Assembly (NCBI GenBank): GCA_023440865.1
Contig: JAEXRM010000083.1
Location: 1 to 20,344 of the forward strand
DNA from: Bacillota bacterium
Lineage (GTDB): Bacteria > Bacillota > Clostridia > DSM-8532
Length of the DNA: 20,344 nt
Direction: 5' to 3'
Shown here one piece after another: positions 1-8,162 of this stretch. A program made the translations under genes and the position numbers. Positions within the stretch are counted from its first letter, which is position 1; every line of letters starts with the position of its first letter. The notes beneath the pieces were generated by a model. That model ran no database searches, had not been told where the DNA came from, and saw only the letters and a list, made by a program, of their open reading frames with translations.

Positions 1-80
1 GTCACGGAACGAACGATCACGTCACGGAACGAACGATCACGTCACGGAACGAACGACCGCATCACGGCAAGGACGGTGGC
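1..80. repeat. 20-bp tandem repeat, at least three copies
   Basis: The unit GTCACGGAACGAACGATCAC occurs exactly at 1-20 and 21-40. The third copy (41-60) keeps its first 16 bases, and 61-80 looks like a decayed fourth copy keeping TCACGG. The array touches the left window edge, so its full length is unknown. It stops just before the ribosome binding site of the next gene. It has no unique spacers and is not a CRISPR array. Confidence 0.9.
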
Positions 81-83
81 TTT

Positions 84-1361
84 ATGGACATGAGGGAACG
101 GGCTTCGGCCGCGAAACAGTCATCCTACACGCTGGCGGCGCTTGATGGCGACACCAAGAACCGCGCCCTGCAGGCCATTGCGGATGCCCTGCTGGAAAAT
201 GCGGACGCCATCGTGGCGGCCAACCGGGTGGACCTCGCGCGGAGCGAGGGCGAAAAGCTTGCGGCGCCGCTTCTGAAACGTCTGAAGTTCGACCAGGTCA
301 AACTGGCAGACACGGTCGACGGTGTCCTGAGCACCAAGGGCCTGCCCGATCCTGTCGGCCAGACCCTCATGGCAACGGAGATGGACGAGGGTCTTGACCT
401 GTTCCGCATTTCCTGCCCCATCGGTGTGATGGGCATCATCTTCGAGTCGCGGCCCGACGCGCTGGTGCAGATCTCCACGCTCTGCCTCAAGAGCGGGAAC
501 GCGGTGCTGCTCAAGGGCGGACGCGAAGCCATGGAAACGAACCGCATCCTGTTCGAGACCATCCGCGACGCATCGATCGCCGCCGGGCTCCCGCAAGGCT
601 GGATTCATCTGATGGAGGGCCGCGATGAGGTCAACGCGATGCTGTCGCTCGACGCGTATGTCGACCTCATCATTCCCCGCGGATCGAACGAGTTCGTGCG
701 CTACATCATGGACCATTCGCGAATTCCGGTCATGGGACATGCGGACGGCATCTGCCATGCGTATGTCGACAAGGCCGCCGACCTCGACCTGGCTGTGCCG
801 CTGGTGTTCGATTCCAAGACACAGTATGTCGCGGTTTGCAACGCGCTTGAAACGCTGCTCGTGCACCGCGATGCGGCGGACAGGTTCCTGCCGCGCCTGA
901 AGAAGGCGCTCGACACGAAGGATGTGGCATTGTACGGCGACGCGCGCACGCAGGCAATCATCCACTGCAAGCCGGCGACGGAACAGGATTGGAAGACCGA
1001 ATACCTCGACTATATTCTTTCGATCAAAATCGTCGACTCGCTCGATGAGGCCATCGACCACATCAACACGTACGGATCCGGTCACACCGACATGATCATC
1101 TCCGCGGACGATGCCGCCGTGGAACGCTTCATGCAGCGCGTCGACAGCGGCAATGTGTTCGCGAACTGCTCCACGCGATTCTCCGACGGCTTCAAGTACG
1201 GGTTCGGAGCCGAAGTGGGCATCAGCACCAACAAGCTGCACGCACGCGGTCCGGTGGGCCTTGAGGGCCTGGTGACCTACAAATACAAGCTCTACGGAAA
1301 GGGCCACATTGTCGCCGACTACGCCGAGAAGCGGCGTACCTTCACGCATCGAAGGAAATAA
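84..1361 (+). CDS. proA: Glutamate-5-semialdehyde dehydrogenase (gamma-glutamyl phosphate reductase)
   Basis: ProA carries out the second step of proline synthesis in the cytoplasm: NADPH-dependent reduction of gamma-glutamyl phosphate to glutamate-5-semialdehyde. At 425 aa it has the usual full length. Visible family signatures are the cofactor-domain stretch PIGVMGIIFESRPD, the segment GNAVLLKGGREA, the catalytic cysteine C252 in AVCNALETLLVH, and the C-terminal FGAEVGISTNKLHARGPVGL, a ProA hallmark. The ATG at 84 is preceded by AAGGA at 69-73 with 10 nt spacing, so the start is secure. The usual partner proB (glutamate 5-kinase) is not in the window; it could lie upstream, beyond the tandem repeat. 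The next gene starts 120 nt downstream and shows no functional link. Confidence 0.97.
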   Translation: MDMRERASAAKQSSYTLAALDGDTKNRALQAIADALLENADAIVAANRVDLARSEGEKLAAPLLKRLKFDQVKLADTVDGVLSTKGLPDPVGQTLMATEMDEGLDLFRISCPIGVMGIIFESRPDALVQISTLCLKSGNAVLLKGGREAMETNRILFETIRDASIAAGLPQGWIHLMEGRDEVNAMLSLDAYVDLIIPRGSNEFVRYIMDHSRIPVMGHADGICHAYVDKAADLDLAVPLVFDSKTQYVAVCNALETLLVHRDAADRFLPRLKKALDTKDVALYGDARTQAIIHCKPATEQDWKTEYLDYILSIKIVDSLDEAIDHINTYGSGHTDMIISADDAAVERFMQRVDSGNVFANCSTRFSDGFKYGFGAEVGISTNKLHARGPVGLEGLVTYKYKLYGKGHIVADYAEKRRTFTHRRK

Positions 1362-1428
1362 GGCACCGGGCCATGCCAGGGTGCCATGCACCGATATGCC
1401 AGTCACAAGGCACCGCCGCCATTCGACT

Positions 1429-1443
1429 TTGCATGGGATGCAA
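1429..1443. promoter_or_regulatory. Short inverted repeat upstream of the YbjN-like gene
   Basis: TTGCAT and ATGCAA form perfect 6-bp arms around GGG, 39 nt before the next start codon. It could be an operator or a small hairpin. No convincing -35/-10 pair is visible nearby, so its role is open. Confidence 0.25.
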
Positions 1444-1481
1444 CGTATTGTGGGTAGAACCACGCCACAGGGGGTGATGTC

Positions 1482-2180
1482 ATGTATATGAAAAACGCCA
1501 CCGAACTGGAACGCTTCCTCATCGACGGCATGAAGCTCAACGGCATCCAGCATGTGCGTTGCAGCCGCGAGGGCGACTCTGCCGTATCGTTCCAGATCGC
1601 CATCAAGCTGACGACCATCCATGTCATCGCGCGGTTTCTCGGCGCGCGCGACATGCTGCATATCGCCGTGCCGAGCTTTGCGATCGCCTCATCCGAAAAG
1701 AAGGCGCAGGAACGCATCATCCGGCTGATCGTGTCGCTCAACGCCAAAACGGCGGTCGGCTCTTTCGACATCGATCTCGATGAAGGCCGGCCGGGCATCT
1801 CGTTCGGTGTCATGTACCCGTATGACGCGAGTACCGGCGTGTCCGCACGCATGGCCGAACGACTCATCAGCACAGTCGTCGGCACCGTCAACGAGCATTT
1901 TGCCACGATCATGGGATGCCTGCTCGAGGAAACATCCGACAAGGACGACGATGACGACCAGAAGCCGCTGTCGCGCATGATGCGCCTGCTGGGCCTCAAG
2001 GGGGATGCGGACATTGTCGTGGAACCCATCGTCAAGCCGGAGGGCACGGAGATGGCCGAGGAGGGGGATGTCGCCGGCAACGAGTCGGAAGGCACGCGTG
2101 GCGATTCGTCCGGCGGTGCGCCGGAGGACCCGCATGGCCATGCTTCCGGTGAAGCGCCGGATGAACTAGCCGGCGAATAA
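1482..2180 (+). CDS. YbjN-domain-like protein with acidic C-terminal tail
   Basis: A 232-aa cytoplasmic protein without signal peptide or membrane segments. Residues about 5-150 have the alpha/beta pattern of the YbjN family, a fold related to type III secretion chaperones. The most typical part is LNAKTAVGSFDIDLDEG followed by GISFGVMYPYD and a long helix ending near CLLEE. The family has no firmly established biochemical role, so none is assigned. After a run of Asp (DKDDDDD, about 150-156) the last 80 residues are acidic, rich in Gly and Glu, and probably disordered. The ATG follows AGGGGGTG (1469-1476) at normal spacing; a second in-frame ATG lies two codons later. The last 21 codons and the stop lie in a 73-bp tandem duplication, so this tail is likely to vary between strains. 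Confidence 0.65.
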   Translation: MYMKNATELERFLIDGMKLNGIQHVRCSREGDSAVSFQIAIKLTTIHVIARFLGARDMLHIAVPSFAIASSEKKAQERIIRLIVSLNAKTAVGSFDIDLDEGRPGISFGVMYPYDASTGVSARMAERLISTVVGTVNEHFATIMGCLLEETSDKDDDDDQKPLSRMMRLLGLKGDADIVVEPIVKPEGTEMAEEGDVAGNESEGTRGDSSGGAPEDPHGHASGEAPDELAGE

Positions 2181-2275
2181 TCCGGATCTCGCGCCGGAGG
2201 ACCCGCATGGCCATGCTTCCGGTGAAGCGCCGGATGAACTTGCAGGCGAATAATCCGGATCTCGCGCCGGAAGGG
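2118..2275. repeat. 73-bp tandem duplication spanning a gene's stop codon
   Basis: Copy 1 runs 2118-2190 and copy 2 2191-2263, with about 12 bases of a third copy from 2264. The copies differ at only a couple of bases (GAACTAGCCGGCG against GAACTTGCAGGCG). The period is not a multiple of three. Copy 1 encodes the end of the YbjN-like protein and its TAA; copy 2 is untranslated. Confidence 0.92.
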
Positions 2276-2366
2276 GCCCGATGCGAGGCGGACGCCATCA
2301 GGGCTGCACCCCGGGCTACGGGTGTCTCCCAGACGTGCCGCGACCATGCTTGCTTTGCCGTATTCG

Positions 2367-3215
2367 CTACAACGTGAACAGCTCCCCGCGCCTTGTCGGC
2401 AGATGCAGCCGCTCTTTCCAACGCGCATCCGCATCGGGTGCGTTCAGCAACGCCTCGCCCATGCCCGCGATCGCATCGGGCGGGCCGAAATGCATCGGGA
2501 ACACCGCTTTGGCATCGATGCAGCCCAGATATCCCCCGATGCCGTCGAGCCAGTGCGACTGCAGCCTGGGGTCCGCCGTCAGGAAGGCGATATCCGGGGT
2601 GCGTTCCCGCAAGGCGCTCCATTCCGAGATGAGGGCGAGCTCCTGCGAGTAGCGGGCTTTCATGTTGTGGTTCCAGGACTTGTTTTCGCCTTCCCAGAAC
2701 CACAGATTCAGATCCCCGGCATGGTAGATGGTCTTGCCGGCGATTTCCACCCAGAATGCGACGCCGGCGTCCGTCGAGCGGAAGGTGTGCACCAGCATGT
2801 CCAGCTTTGGCCAGGAATGGGTCTCGTGTGCCTTCATGCGCGTGATGCGGGCCGTTTCGCTTGCCTCCTGCGGATTTCCCGCTTCGTGGATGTATTCCTT
2901 CGGCATGCCGGAGAAGTGCCGTTTCGGGATATCGTGCGAAAGCACATACCGGATCGCCGGATCGACGTTCTGCCATTCGAGGATGAGCGGATTGAAGTGG
3001 TCGGCATGCTTGTGCGACGAGAACACGATGACAGGCGGAACAGAACCGGATTTCGCATGCCTCAGGGCTTCCCTGAGCCATACCGCCGGATCGAAGACGC
3101 CGTCGGTCAATGATCGGCCATTCCCCGCGGAATCATCGTTCCAGTAATCGAATATCAACAGGCAACCGCCTGCTTCGACTGCATAGCCGCTGTGGTCTAG
3201 GTACCAGACCTTCAT
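2367..3215 (-). CDS. Metallo-beta-lactamase-fold hydrolase (UlaG-like group)
   Basis: A 282-aa soluble protein of the metallo-beta-lactamase superfamily. The metal ligands are all present: HKHADH (H68, H70, D72, H73), YHAGD with D168, and MHFG with H242. The compact size and the N-terminal WYLDHSGYAVEAG, a variant of the usual start of this group, resemble UlaG-type hydrolases that act on small phospho- or lactone substrates. The real substrate cannot be read from sequence. The longest frame would start at GTG 3224, but AGGAAGG lies 10 nt before the ATG at 3215 and only 1 nt before the GTG, so 3215 is the better start. The gene is convergent with the YbjN-like gene and divergent from marR, so the two may share the 3216-3359 regulatory region. 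Confidence 0.88.
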   Translation of the reverse strand: MKVWYLDHSGYAVEAGGCLLIFDYWNDDSAGNGRSLTDGVFDPAVWLREALRHAKSGSVPPVIVFSSHKHADHFNPLILEWQNVDPAIRYVLSHDIPKRHFSGMPKEYIHEAGNPQEASETARITRMKAHETHSWPKLDMLVHTFRSTDAGVAFWVEIAGKTIYHAGDLNLWFWEGENKSWNHNMKARYSQELALISEWSALRERTPDIAFLTADPRLQSHWLDGIGGYLGCIDAKAVFPMHFGPPDAIAGMGEALLNAPDADARWKERLHLPTRRGELFTL

Positions 3216-3284
3216 GGTGATCACGCCTTCCTATCCGATCGGAACCGGTTTGTTCTTTCTTTTTACCACAAAAAGCACGTCTTC

Positions 3285-3303
3285 GCACCCCTGCGGGGGG
3301 TGC
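3285..3303. promoter_or_regulatory. GC-rich hairpin in the divergent intergenic region
   Basis: GCACCCC (3285-3291) and GGGGTGC (3297-3303) form a perfect 7-bp stem with a 5-nt loop. It lies between the divergent hydrolase and marR genes, upstream of the probable marR promoter. No T-run follows on either strand, so it is not a typical terminator. Confidence 0.45.
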
Positions 3304-3312
3304 CGGTTCGTG

Positions 3313-3341
3313 TTGCCATGGGGATGCCTTGGTGGTATGCT
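3313..3341 (+). promoter_or_regulatory. Probable sigma-A promoter of the marR-ABC operon
   Basis: TTGCCA (3313-3318) and TATGCT (3336-3341) are 17 bp apart. GATAAT at 3342-3347 is an alternative -10. GGTAT (3334-3338) and ATACC (3353-3357) are inverted around this region and could be part of an autoregulatory MarR site. Transcription would start near 3348-3355, very close to the first start codon. Confidence 0.45.
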
Positions 3342-3359
3342 GATAATGTTAGATACCAA

Positions 3360-3821
3360 ATGATTGGGGTGAGGCATATCCGACATGTCGACAAGCGCCT
3401 GGATGAACGTCCACTGGACATGGTTTTCGCCCATGTCCGCCACTTGCACCACCATCGGTCGGTGGCCATGTTCGAGGAGCTCGGGCTGCTGTTCGGCCAA
3501 CCGCCGGTCCTGTTCCATCTGCAGCAGCGGGACGGGCAGACGCAGGCGGAGCTTGCCCGCCAGATGAACCGGACCCCCGCGACCGTGACGGCCACCCTGA
3601 CCCGCATGGAAAGCGACGGATGGATCGAGCGTCGCCGTGATCCCCATGACAACCGGGTGCTTCGCGTCTTCCTGACCGAGAAGGCCTACGGGATTCAGGA
3701 GGAGGTCGCCAAGCGGATGCGGCAGATCGAGGCGGTCACATTCGCAGGATTTTCCGATTCCGAGCTGGCACTCATGCGGCGCTTCTTCCTGCAGATGGAG
3801 GAAAACCTCGAAATAGTTTGA
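3360..3821 (+). CDS. MarR-family transcriptional regulator
   Basis: A 153-aa DNA-binding protein with the MarR architecture. Helical dimerisation parts flank a winged helix-turn-helix at about residues 58-108: GQTQAELARQMNRTPATVT is the HTH, and RRRDPHDNRVLRVFLTEKA is the wing with its typical Asp-Arg pattern. Such proteins usually repress efflux genes and release DNA when a small aromatic or toxic compound binds. Here it is the first gene before two exporter subunits, only 69 nt upstream, which fits a self-regulated efflux operon. The start is uncertain. The frame is open from 3300, but the promoter at 3313-3341 makes 3360 (ATG) or 3369 (GTG) more likely, and neither has a good ribosome binding site. 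Confidence 0.88.
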   Translation: MIGVRHIRHVDKRLDERPLDMVFAHVRHLHHHRSVAMFEELGLLFGQPPVLFHLQQRDGQTQAELARQMNRTPATVTATLTRMESDGWIERRRDPHDNRVLRVFLTEKAYGIQEEVAKRMRQIEAVTFAGFSDSELALMRRFFLQMEENLEIV

Positions 3822-3890
3822 TGACGAACAATCTGGATGCGAAAACAACGACAGCAGGCTTGATTCGAGCAGATCAAGGAGCGAATGTGC

Positions 3891-5720
3891 ATGAGATCAA
3901 AGCGCATGGGAGCTGAGCCACTCACCCCGAAACCATCGAAGATACGCTTGTCGCGCTACATCAGGCCGTACTGGAAGGCAACCGTCGCGGCGCCGCTGCT
4001 GATGATCATCGAGGTCGTCTGCGACCTGATGCAGCCCAAGTTCATGCAGCGGATCATCGATGAGGGCGTCGCGCGGGCAGACATGGCCGGCATCCTGCGT
4101 TTCGGCGCGCTGATGCTGGCGGCGGCGCTGGTCGGCATCATCGGCGGCGCCGGCTGCACCGTGTTCTCGACGCTGGCGAGCCAGCACTTCGGTGCCGACC
4201 TGCGCGAGGACCTGTTCCGGAGGGTGGAGTCCTTCTCCTTCCGCAACCTGGACAAGTTCTCCACGGCCTCGCTCATTACGCGCCTGACCAACGACGTGAC
4301 CCAGCTGGTCGGCATTGTGCAGATGATGCTGCGCATCATGGTCCGCTCGCCCATCCTCACCATCGGCGGCATCGTCATGGCGTTTTCGATCAACGCGCGG
4401 CTGGCGCTCATCTCGCTTTCCGTGCTGCCGGTGCTGGCAGTCGTGATCTTCTTCATCATCACGCGCGGTTTCCCGCTGTTCCAGGTCGTGCAGGAACGGC
4501 TTGACCGGCTCAATCTCGTGCTGCGCGAGAACCTGACGGGCATCCGGGTCGTGAAGGCGTTCGTGCGGGCCGGGCATGAGCAGGCCCGTTTCGGCAAGGC
4601 CAACCGGAACCTGTCGGACATGACGATCCGCGCCACACGCGTCGTGGGCACCAGCATGCCGCTGATGTCCCTGATCATGAATGTCGGTGTGCTGCTGGCC
4701 ATCTGGTTTGGCGGTTTGCATGTGCAATACGGCTCCGTGCGCGTCGGCGAGGTGATGGCGCTGTTGAACTACGTCACCCAGATCCTGTTCTCGCTGGCCA
4801 TGTCCGCGATGCTGTTCATGAGCTTCTCACGCGCCAAGGTCTCCGCCGACCGCGTTCGCGAGGTCCTCGGGGAGGAACCGGACATACGGGACGGGCAGGC
4901 GGAAGTGAACAAGGCTGCGGAGACCGATGCCGGACTCATGCCGGTTCCCGGCCGGGTCGAGTTCGATCATGTGTCTTTCCGGTATGCGGGCGCGCAAGGC
5001 GACCGGGTGCTCGATGATATCCATTTCACGGTGGAACCCGGCATGACGGTCGCCATCCTTGGTGCGACGGGCGTCGGCAAATCCACGCTGGTCAACCTCG
5101 TGCCGCGGTTCTACGACGCGACGGAGGGCGTGGTGCGGATTCACGGGCGCGATGCACGCACGTTCCCGTTGGCGGCATTGCGCGGATCGATCGGATTCGT
5201 GCTGCAGGAGTCGATTCTGTTTTCGGGTACGATCAGCGACAACATCCGCTGGGGTGACCGCACCGCCACGGACGAGCAGGTGGAGATGGCCGCAAGGACG
5301 GCGCAGGCGCATGATTTCATCACCGGTTTTCCGGATGGATACGGCACCATGATCGGCCAGCGCGGCGTGAATCTCTCCGGCGGCCAGAAGCAGCGCATTT
5401 CGATCGCGCGGGCCCTGCTGCGGAATCCGTCGATCCTGATCATGGACGACAGCACGAGTGCGGTCGACCTGGGCACGGAAGCACGGTTCCGGCAGGCGCT
5501 GTCCTCGTACCTGGCCGACACGACGGTGCTCCTGATCGCGCAACGCATCCAGTCGGCGATGAGCGCCGACCGCATCGTGGTGCTCGACAAGGGGCGTGTT
5601 TCCGGCATTGGGACGCATGAGGAGCTGCTGGCGGAGAACGAGGTGTACCAGGAACTGTACCGGTCTCAGGTCGGCGAGGCCGATCTGGACATGCTGGAGG
5701 AGGTGACGGCACATGTCTGA
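3891..5720 (+). CDS. ABC exporter half-transporter, degenerate-site subunit
   Basis: A 609-aa fusion of a six-helix membrane domain (about residues 20-320) and an ATPase domain. Walker A is GATGVGKST at G391, and the signature LSGGQKQR starts at L495. Two catalytic positions are altered: Walker B ends in MDD with D520 in place of the catalytic Glu, and the switch histidine is glutamine (Q551 in LLIAQRIQSA). These changes are typical of the TM287-like subunit of heterodimeric exporters, where one ATP site binds but hydrolyses poorly. The normal signature here serves the active site formed with the partner encoded next. Substrates of such pairs are drugs, lipids or peptides; nothing here tells which. 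AAGGAG at 3876-3881 favours the ATG at 3891 over the in-frame one at 3885. Confidence 0.95.
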   Translation: MRSKRMGAEPLTPKPSKIRLSRYIRPYWKATVAAPLLMIIEVVCDLMQPKFMQRIIDEGVARADMAGILRFGALMLAAALVGIIGGAGCTVFSTLASQHFGADLREDLFRRVESFSFRNLDKFSTASLITRLTNDVTQLVGIVQMMLRIMVRSPILTIGGIVMAFSINARLALISLSVLPVLAVVIFFIITRGFPLFQVVQERLDRLNLVLRENLTGIRVVKAFVRAGHEQARFGKANRNLSDMTIRATRVVGTSMPLMSLIMNVGVLLAIWFGGLHVQYGSVRVGEVMALLNYVTQILFSLAMSAMLFMSFSRAKVSADRVREVLGEEPDIRDGQAEVNKAAETDAGLMPVPGRVEFDHVSFRYAGAQGDRVLDDIHFTVEPGMTVAILGATGVGKSTLVNLVPRFYDATEGVVRIHGRDARTFPLAALRGSIGFVLQESILFSGTISDNIRWGDRTATDEQVEMAARTAQAHDFITGFPDGYGTMIGQRGVNLSGGQKQRISIARALLRNPSILIMDDSTSAVDLGTEARFRQALSSYLADTTVLLIAQRIQSAMSADRIVVLDKGRVSGIGTHEELLAENEVYQELYRSQVGEADLDMLEEVTAHV

Positions 5721-7758
5721 GAACCGCAGGATCGGAATGGAAGGCGCGGCAGGTGCCGGTGCCGGCGGATCCGGGGGCCCCGGTTTTGGTCCGCGTCCAG
5801 GCGGTGGTCCAGGCTTTGGACCGCGCCCCGGCGGAGGTCCTCCGGGCATGTTCCTCGGCGCCAAGGTCAAGGCAAAGAACATCAAGGGAACGATCCGGCG
5901 AGTCTGGGAATACCTGCGCAAGGACACGCTGCGTCTGATCATCGTCACGCTGCTGGTACTGCTTGGGTCCGGCGTGCAGATTGCCGGTCCCGTCCTCATG
6001 GGCAAGGCGATCGATGCGATGGCGACACCGCTGCTCGATGGCAGCGGCCTGACGGGTGTCGACTTCACAGCCCTGTGGACGCAGGTGCTGCTGCTCGGCG
6101 CGACATATGTCGTGGGCGCCGTGGCGACATGGGGCCAGATGTGGCTGATGGTGCGCGTTTCACAGAACGCCGTCCGTTCGCTGCGGTCCGACCTGTTCGC
6201 CCGCATCCAGCAGCTGCCGCTAAGGTACTTCGACAGCAGGCCGCACGGCGAGCTGATGAGCCGCCTGACGAACGATGTCGAGAACCTCAACAACGTGCTG
6301 ACGCAGAATGCGACCCAACTCATTTCCAGCGGGGCGATGATCGTCGGAACCCTGGTGGTGATGCTGGTCTACAGCCCCGTTCTCACGCTGGTGACCGTTC
6401 TGACGGTGCCACTCGGCATCCTGGTGACGAAATTCGTTACCAGGCATACGCGCCAGTATTTCAAGGACCAGCAGCGGGAACTCGGCGAGCTCAACGGATA
6501 TGTCGAGGAGTCCCTGTCCGGCTTGAAGGTCATCAAGGCCTACGGCATGGAGGCGGAGACGCAGGCGCATTTCCGCGCGGTGAACCGGCGGCTGAACACG
6601 GCCGGCATCAAGGCGCAGATCTATTCTGGCGTCATCGGGCCGTTCATGAACGCGGTCAACAACCTCGGCTTCGCGATCGTGGCGGTGGCCGGCGGCCTGC
6701 TGGTCATGAGGAACCTCATCACGGTCGGCCTCGTGACCACGTTCACCGGGTTCTCCCGCCAGTTCTCGCGGCCCATCTCGGAAGTCGCGAACCTGTACAA
6801 CATGATCCAGTCCGCGATTGCGGGCGCGGAGCGCGTGTTCGAGGTGCTGGACGAGAGGCCGGAGTTCGAGACGGAGGAAGGGGCCCGTCGCAAGGCGGAT
6901 GCGACAGGCACACAACCGGATGCGGCGAACGGCGTTGTAGCGCATGCGCCGAAGACCCGCAAGCCGGCCTTGTCCAAGGGCTTCGAGGTGGCAGTCCCCC
7001 TGACGCTGACCGCACGGGAATCCGGCATCCGCGGCGAGGTCGAGTTCCGTGACGTCAGCTTCGGCTATGATCCGGACGTGCCGGTGCTCAAGAACATCAG
7101 CCTCAAGGCGGAACCGGGGCACACCATCGCATTGGTCGGTCCCACCGGATCCGGCAAGACGACCGTGGTGAACCTGCTTTCCCGCTTCTATGACATCGAT
7201 GGCGGCACCATCCTGGTTGACGGGCAGGATCTGCGGGCCATGCCCAAGGAACGGCTCCGGTCCTCGATGGGCATCGTGCTGCAGGACAGCCGGCTGTTCA
7301 GCGACACAGTGCGCGAGAACATCCGGTACGGCCGGCTGGACGCAACCGACGAGGAGGTGGAGGCCGCCGCCCGCATGGCCGAGGCGGATGCGTTCATCCG
7401 CAGGCTGCCCGCCGGGTATGACACCGTGCTGGGCGAGGATGCGGGCAGCATCAGCCAGGGGCAGCGGCAACTGCTGACCATCGCGCGCGCCGTGCTGGCC
7501 GATCCGCCCATCCTGGTGCTCGACGAGGCGACCAGCAACGTCGACACGCTGACGGAGATGCACATTCAGCGCGCCATGCGCAAGCTCATGGCGGGACGGA
7601 CAAGCTTCGTCATCGCCCACCGGCTCAGTACGATCCGAGATGCGGACGAGATCCTGTACCTGCGCGACGGCGAGATCCGCGAGCGGGGCAAGCACGAGGA
7701 CCTGATGGCGCAGAACGGCTTCTACAGCGCGTTGCACGCGCAGATGGCCAGACATTGA
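5713..7758 (+). CDS. ABC exporter half-transporter, catalytic-site subunit with Gly/Pro-rich N-terminus
   Basis: A 681-aa partner of the preceding subunit. Its start overlaps that gene's end by 8 nt and is preceded by AGGAGGTG, so translation is coupled. Residues about 10-45 are a Gly/Pro-rich tail containing GPGFGPRPGG twice. The six-helix domain covers about 60-370. A linker of about 50 residues (about 390-440), longer than usual, precedes the ATPase domain. Walker A is GPTGSGKTT at G476. Walker B has the normal Glu (LDE, E605) and the switch His is H636 (IAHRLS). The signature is ISQGQ (580-584), with Gln for the usual Gly, as in TM288-type subunits. The degenerate signature belongs to the same ATP site as the altered Walker B of the partner, so the pair has one weak and one intact site. 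Confidence 0.95.
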   Translation: MSENRRIGMEGAAGAGAGGSGGPGFGPRPGGGPGFGPRPGGGPPGMFLGAKVKAKNIKGTIRRVWEYLRKDTLRLIIVTLLVLLGSGVQIAGPVLMGKAIDAMATPLLDGSGLTGVDFTALWTQVLLLGATYVVGAVATWGQMWLMVRVSQNAVRSLRSDLFARIQQLPLRYFDSRPHGELMSRLTNDVENLNNVLTQNATQLISSGAMIVGTLVVMLVYSPVLTLVTVLTVPLGILVTKFVTRHTRQYFKDQQRELGELNGYVEESLSGLKVIKAYGMEAETQAHFRAVNRRLNTAGIKAQIYSGVIGPFMNAVNNLGFAIVAVAGGLLVMRNLITVGLVTTFTGFSRQFSRPISEVANLYNMIQSAIAGAERVFEVLDERPEFETEEGARRKADATGTQPDAANGVVAHAPKTRKPALSKGFEVAVPLTLTARESGIRGEVEFRDVSFGYDPDVPVLKNISLKAEPGHTIALVGPTGSGKTTVVNLLSRFYDIDGGTILVDGQDLRAMPKERLRSSMGIVLQDSRLFSDTVRENIRYGRLDATDEEVEAAARMAEADAFIRRLPAGYDTVLGEDAGSISQGQRQLLTIARAVLADPPILVLDEATSNVDTLTEMHIQRAMRKLMAGRTSFVIAHRLSTIRDADEILYLRDGEIRERGKHEDLMAQNGFYSALHAQMARH

Positions 7759-7885
7759 GGTGAAGCGAGGTTCTGGACTGGTGGCGGAGACGCGGAAGAA
7801 GCAGGCCTGAACGCCGGCATGAGAGGGCGATATGCCGAACTGCCGGGTTTGAGCAGGAAAGACACATGATCGTGTGAGATCCGCG

Positions 7886-7930
7886 ACAAGCGGGGACGTC
7901 GGCATCCGAACGGCGTCCCTGCTTGTTTTT
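7886..7930 (+). terminator. Rho-independent terminator of the marR-ABC operon
   Basis: Arms 7886-7898 and 7914-7926 pair at 12 of 13 positions (ACAAGCGGGGACG with CGTCCCTGCTTGT). A small inner hairpin TCGG-CAT-CCGA sits in the loop, and five or more T follow directly. It lies 128 nt after the second ABC gene. Confidence 0.9.
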
Positions 7931-8006
7931 ATGTTCGCTGAAAGCAACGTGTGCGTTTGGCAGCGCAGTCGCTTGGTCACATGGCACAAGTGTGCGGGGA
8001 TTTTCT

Positions 8007-8030
8007 TGCTATGGTAGGCTGTCAGCCTAC
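8007..8030 (+). promoter_or_regulatory. Possible extended -10 promoter overlapped by an inverted repeat
   Basis: TTGCTATGGT contains a TGn-TATGGT extended -10 (8007-8015) without a good -35. GTAGGCT-GTC-AGCCTAC (8014-8030) is a perfect 7-bp inverted repeat that would lie on the transcription start. This looks like an operator for the HRDC gene, but it could also act as an RNA hairpin. Confidence 0.35.
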
Positions 8031-8060
8031 TGGATTTCGCCTCGCTCCATGTCATCATGG

Positions 8061-8127
8061 GGTTGGCGATGGAACCGGCAGGATTCGATTCCATCACCAA
8101 CCGGAACCGTCAAGGCGTGGTTCCGGT
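8061..8127 (+). promoter_or_regulatory. Structured 5' leader of the HRDC-domain gene
   Basis: Two stems can form. GGTTGGCGATGGAA (8061-8074) pairs with TTCCATCACCAACC (8089-8102) at 13 of 14 positions. ACCGGAACC (8100-8108) pairs perfectly with GGTTCCGGT (8119-8127). They share bases 8100-8102 and so compete at the edge. The second stem ends 22 nt before the GAGGAGG ribosome binding site. I do not recognise a known riboswitch or T-box. The rest of 7931-8162 shows nothing coding. Confidence 0.5.
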
Positions 8128-8162
8128 GACACGGGAACCCCGGAGAGGGGAGGAGGTTTCAT

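Noticed and set aside
1..80. Short direct repeats as a CRISPR array
   Set aside because: The units abut each other without unique spacers and no cas gene is present. The same holds for the arrays at 2118-2275, 15731-15960 and 16627-16720.
1362..1385. GGCACC and GGTGCC after proA as a terminator
   Set aside because: Only a 6-bp stem with a 12-nt loop and no following T-run.
120..1661. 513-codon open frame on the minus strand opposite proA
   Set aside because: It is the mirror of a well-conserved proA gene in high-GC DNA. Its translation is Arg/His/Val-rich without any domain, and it has no promoter or ribosome binding site.
3385..3567. ATG at 3385 with a good GGTGAGG upstream, in a different frame from marR
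   Set aside because: The 60-codon product is rich in Ser, Cys and Trp and overlaps the conserved MarR helix-turn-helix region in another frame. It is probably chance, though it leaves the marR start uncertain.
8079..8098. GGATTCGATTCC resembling the T-arm of a tRNA
   Set aside because: The required 5-bp stem around the loop does not form, and there is no acceptor stem or anticodon arm. The bases are better explained as the loop and arm of the leader stem 8061-8102.
6220..8100. 626-codon minus-strand frame opposite the second ABC gene
   Set aside because: Antisense shadow of a clear transporter gene. It also runs through the operon terminator, and its composition (His, Arg, Gln, Ala) is typical of shadow frames.
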